Source of the DNA: Megasphaera coli
GTDB taxonomy: Bacteria; Bacillota; Negativicutes; Veillonellales; Megasphaeraceae
Assembly: GCF_900095855.1 (NCBI RefSeq)
Contig: NZ_FMIY01000002.1
Coordinates: 1,169,322-1,233,321 of the forward strand
Direction: 5' to 3'
DNA: 64,000 nucleotides
Part shown: in pieces, positions 62,158-64,000 of the stretch
Layout of the letters: the number at the start of each line of letters is the position of its first letter
Numbering within the stretch: position 1 is the stretch's first letter
Translations under genes and position numbers: made by a program
Notes under the pieces: generated by a model
What the model was told of the DNA's origin: nothing
The model's input: only the letters and a program-made list of their open reading frames with translations
The model's database searches: none

Positions 62158-63000
62158 ATGTCTACAAAACGAGTCTTGGCAATACATGATTTATGCTCTT
62201 TCGGCCGGTGCTCTCTGACGGCGGCCATTCCTGTCATTTCCGTACTCGGCAGTCAGGTATGTCCTTTTCCGACAGCTGTTTTCAGCAATAATTTGACGTA
62301 CGGCGAATTTACAAACACCGACTTGACGCCGCAAATGTCCGAATTTCTCGCTATGTGGGAGAAATTAGGTTTCCGGTATGACGCCATATACAGCGGCTTC
62401 CTGGCAAATGCCGCCCAAGTAACGCTCGTAAAAGAAACAATTGCCCGTTTTGCTGCCGACGGCACGCTCGTCGTCGTCGATCCGGCAATGGCCGATAACG
62501 GTGAACTATATCCTGTTTTCGACGAATCCATCATCGGTGCCATGCGTACCCTTATTGCAGATGCCGTACTGATTACACCGAATTATACGGAGGCGGCCCT
62601 CCTCTTGGGCGAAGATCCGCATATTTCAGGTATTCCGACAACAAAATCGCTCCTGCAAAAATGTAAAGACTTGTCCAAGCACGGACCGAAGCGGATCATT
62701 ATTACGAGCGTACCTACGCAAACGGGCATAAAGAATATCAGCTATGACAGTATAAGTGAATCTTTTGACGAAGCGACGACATATAAGGTACCTTTCGCAA
62801 CCTGCGGTACGGGCGACCTCTTTACCTCCACCGTTACGGGACTGCTCCTAAAAGGCATGGACCTTCATACGGCCGCCGAAACGGCAACAAAGTTCCTCAC
62901 GCGCGTCCTCGACTATACGCACGAGTCGGGCTCCGATTATCGTGAAGGCGTTCAGGTAGAACCGTGTTTGGGGCTGTTAGCAACACCCGAATTGCTGTAA
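62158..63000 (+). CDS. Pyridoxal/pyridoxamine kinase-like protein
   Basis: A 280-residue ribokinase-fold kinase of the PdxK/PdxY group, which phosphorylates B6 vitamers to feed PLP enzymes. LAIHDLCSFGRCSLTAAIPV opens it, ITPNYTEAALLLG lies in the middle and the anion-hole motif is TCGTGDLFTSTVTGLLL. The ATG at 62158 has AAGGAG eight bases upstream; another in-frame ATG at 62149 overlaps that site. It is monocistronic. The 61967-62157 stretch upstream holds no gene. Confidence 0.88.
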   Translation: MSTKRVLAIHDLCSFGRCSLTAAIPVISVLGSQVCPFPTAVFSNNLTYGEFTNTDLTPQMSEFLAMWEKLGFRYDAIYSGFLANAAQVTLVKETIARFAADGTLVVVDPAMADNGELYPVFDESIIGAMRTLIADAVLITPNYTEAALLLGEDPHISGIPTTKSLLQKCKDLSKHGPKRIIITSVPTQTGIKNISYDSISESFDEATTYKVPFATCGTGDLFTSTVTGLLLKGMDLHTAAETATKFLTRVLDYTHESGSDYREGVQVEPCLGLLATPELL

Positions 63001-63004
63001 TCCC

Positions 63005-63772
63005 TTAGAAGTGCAGCATAGAGTTTAAAAAATTTTTTGTCCGTTCATTTTTGGGCTGACCGAAAATCTCTTCCGGCGTACCTTCTTCCTGAATCATACC
63101 GTCAGCCATAAATATAATCCGGTCCGCCACTTCTCTGGCAAAGGCCATTTCATGAGTTACGATGAGCATAGTCATGTCGTCATCAGCCAGTTGTTTAATC
63201 GTCTGCAGCACTTCGCCCGTCAATTCCGGATCGAGCGCCGATGTAGGCTCGTCAAAAAGCATAATATCCGGATTCATCGCCAAGGCGCGGGCAATAGCAA
63301 CGCGCTGCTTTTGGCCGCCTGATAACTGAGACGGATATACATCCCGTTTTTCCCACAATCCGACCTTGCGGAGCAAGTTTTCCGCCAACGGTCGGATTTC
63401 TTCGTCCTGCAACCCCTTTACAATGCGCGGCGCTTCCATAATATTGGCCAAAATCGTCATATGCGGAAAGAGATTGAACTGTTGAAAGACCATCCCCATA
63501 CGGCGGCAAATAGCGCGAACTTTCGCCGTCGGCGCATATACGGAACGCTGACCGCCTTCAGGTTGCCGGACCATCACTTCACCGCCGACAACAATTTCGC
63601 CCTTATCGATTGTTTCCAATTCACAAAGACAGCGCAAGAACGTGCTCTTACCGCTGCCTGACGGACCGATGATGGAAACAACTTCACCTGCCTCCATATG
63701 GAGGGAAACATCTTTCAATACTTCCAGAGTTCCGAAATATTTTCCGATATGATTCATTTCAATAAAACTCAT
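63005..63772 (-). CDS. Polar amino acid ABC importer ATPase (GlnQ/HisP type)
   Basis: A 255-residue ATPase. Walker A is GPSGSGKST, the Q-loop region is [13 protein letters not shown], the signature is LSGGQKQR and Walker B is [14 protein letters not shown]. This sequence type drives uptake of glutamine, histidine, cystine or similar amino acids. It follows the permease gene by 12 bases, with TAGGAGG as ribosome site formed by the permease stop. The substrate-binding protein would lie beyond the window. Confidence 0.94.
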   Translation of the reverse strand: MSFIEMNHIGKYFGTLEVLKDVSLHMEAGEVVSIIGPSGSGKSTFLRCLCELETIDKGEIVVGGEVMVRQPEGGQRSVYAPTAKVRAICRRMGMVFQQFNLFPHMTILANIMEAPRIVKGLQDEEIRPLAENLLRKVGLWEKRDVYPSQLSGGQKQRVAIARALAMNPDIMLFDEPTSALDPELTGEVLQTIKQLADDDMTMLIVTHEMAFAREVADRIIFMADGMIQEEGTPEEIFGQPKNERTKNFLNSMLHF

Positions 63773-63784
63773 TTGCAGTTCCTC

Positions 63785-64000
63785 CTACCCCTCATATACG
63801 GCAAAGCGGTTTTCAAGATACATGAACAGTCGTGTCAGGACGAAGGTAAATACCAGGTAAAATACGGCGGCTACTACGAAGGCGGTCGTATCGAAATCGC
63901 GCTGTACAATGGAGCGCGTAATGCGCAGAACATCGTTCATAGCAAGAATATACACGAGAGACGTATCCTTCAGAAGATTAATCGTTTCATTGGCTACAGG
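63785..64000 (-). CDS. Polar amino acid ABC importer permease (partial, C-terminus)
   Basis: The last 71 codons of a HisM/GlnP-type permease are visible. The family loop NETINLLKDTSLVYILAMND is followed by a membrane segment (FVVAAVFYLVFTFVLTRLF) and ends ENRFAVYEG. The 5' end lies outside the window. It is co-transcribed with the ATPase. Confidence 0.92.
   Translation of the reverse strand, partial: PVANETINLLKDTSLVYILAMNDVLRITRSIVQRDFDTTAFVVAAVFYLVFTFVLTRLFMYLENRFAVYEG

Overview
The window looks like chromosome from an anaerobic diderm Firmicute, most likely a Negativicute of the Megasphaera/Veillonella kind. Firmicute traits are a perfect CIRCE operator, a PyrR-type pyrimidine attenuator, a class III fructose bisphosphatase and an arginine-decarboxylase-like gene beside tmk. 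An outer membrane is implied by a TonB-dependent receptor. Anaerobic life is implied by fumarate reductase, a flavodiiron protein, several radical SAM enzymes and a selenocysteine-containing SelD. The species assignment is inference.

Layout. 1-3.4 kb: a fumarate reductase operon with an unusual membrane part and a FrdA lacking the FAD-linking histidine. 3.4-13 kb: pyrimidine biosynthesis on the minus strand, as pyrB-pyrC-carA-carB behind a PyrR attenuator, and pyrF-pyrE followed by two uncharacterised genes. 13-20 kb: a NimA-like flavoprotein, hsp20 under CIRCE, a divergent ABC-F ATPase, tRNA-Ala, a flavodiiron protein and fbp. 20-32.5 kb: haem biology, with a ChuW/HutW/HmuW-type radical SAM enzyme plus flavodoxin, and a haem/siderophore ABC importer with TonB receptor and ChaN-like protein. 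An AraC regulator and an ABC exporter lie in the same region, which also carries the first IS200-like copy. 32.7-42.7 kb: glutamate decarboxylase and antiporter, a DUF438/PAS sensor-like protein, hydrolases, YbaK, a family-4 UDG, four tRNAs and speE. 43-49.6 kb: a MacAB-like efflux set, a TehA-family transporter, a cysteine desulfurase and purB.

50-56.4 kb is the most distinctive stretch. A selenium operon (yedE-yedF-DUF3343-selD, with an in-frame UGA in selD) faces a divergent NifS-like gene. Next to it is a three-gene operon encoding a Tat-exported ModA-like binding protein, a NapH-like membrane ferredoxin and a NifB-core radical SAM enzyme. No nitrogenase gene is present, and GATAAT (Fur-like) hexamers lie upstream. 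This trio is my best candidate for an undescribed system.

56.5-64 kb: an FAD-dependent dehydrogenase, a second IS200-like copy, a six-tRNA cluster with a strong promoter, tmk, an Orn/Lys/Arg decarboxylase, a pyridoxal kinase-like gene and a polar amino acid ABC importer cut by the window edge. Both IS copies sit directly behind intrinsic terminators, in the same orientation about 35 kb apart.
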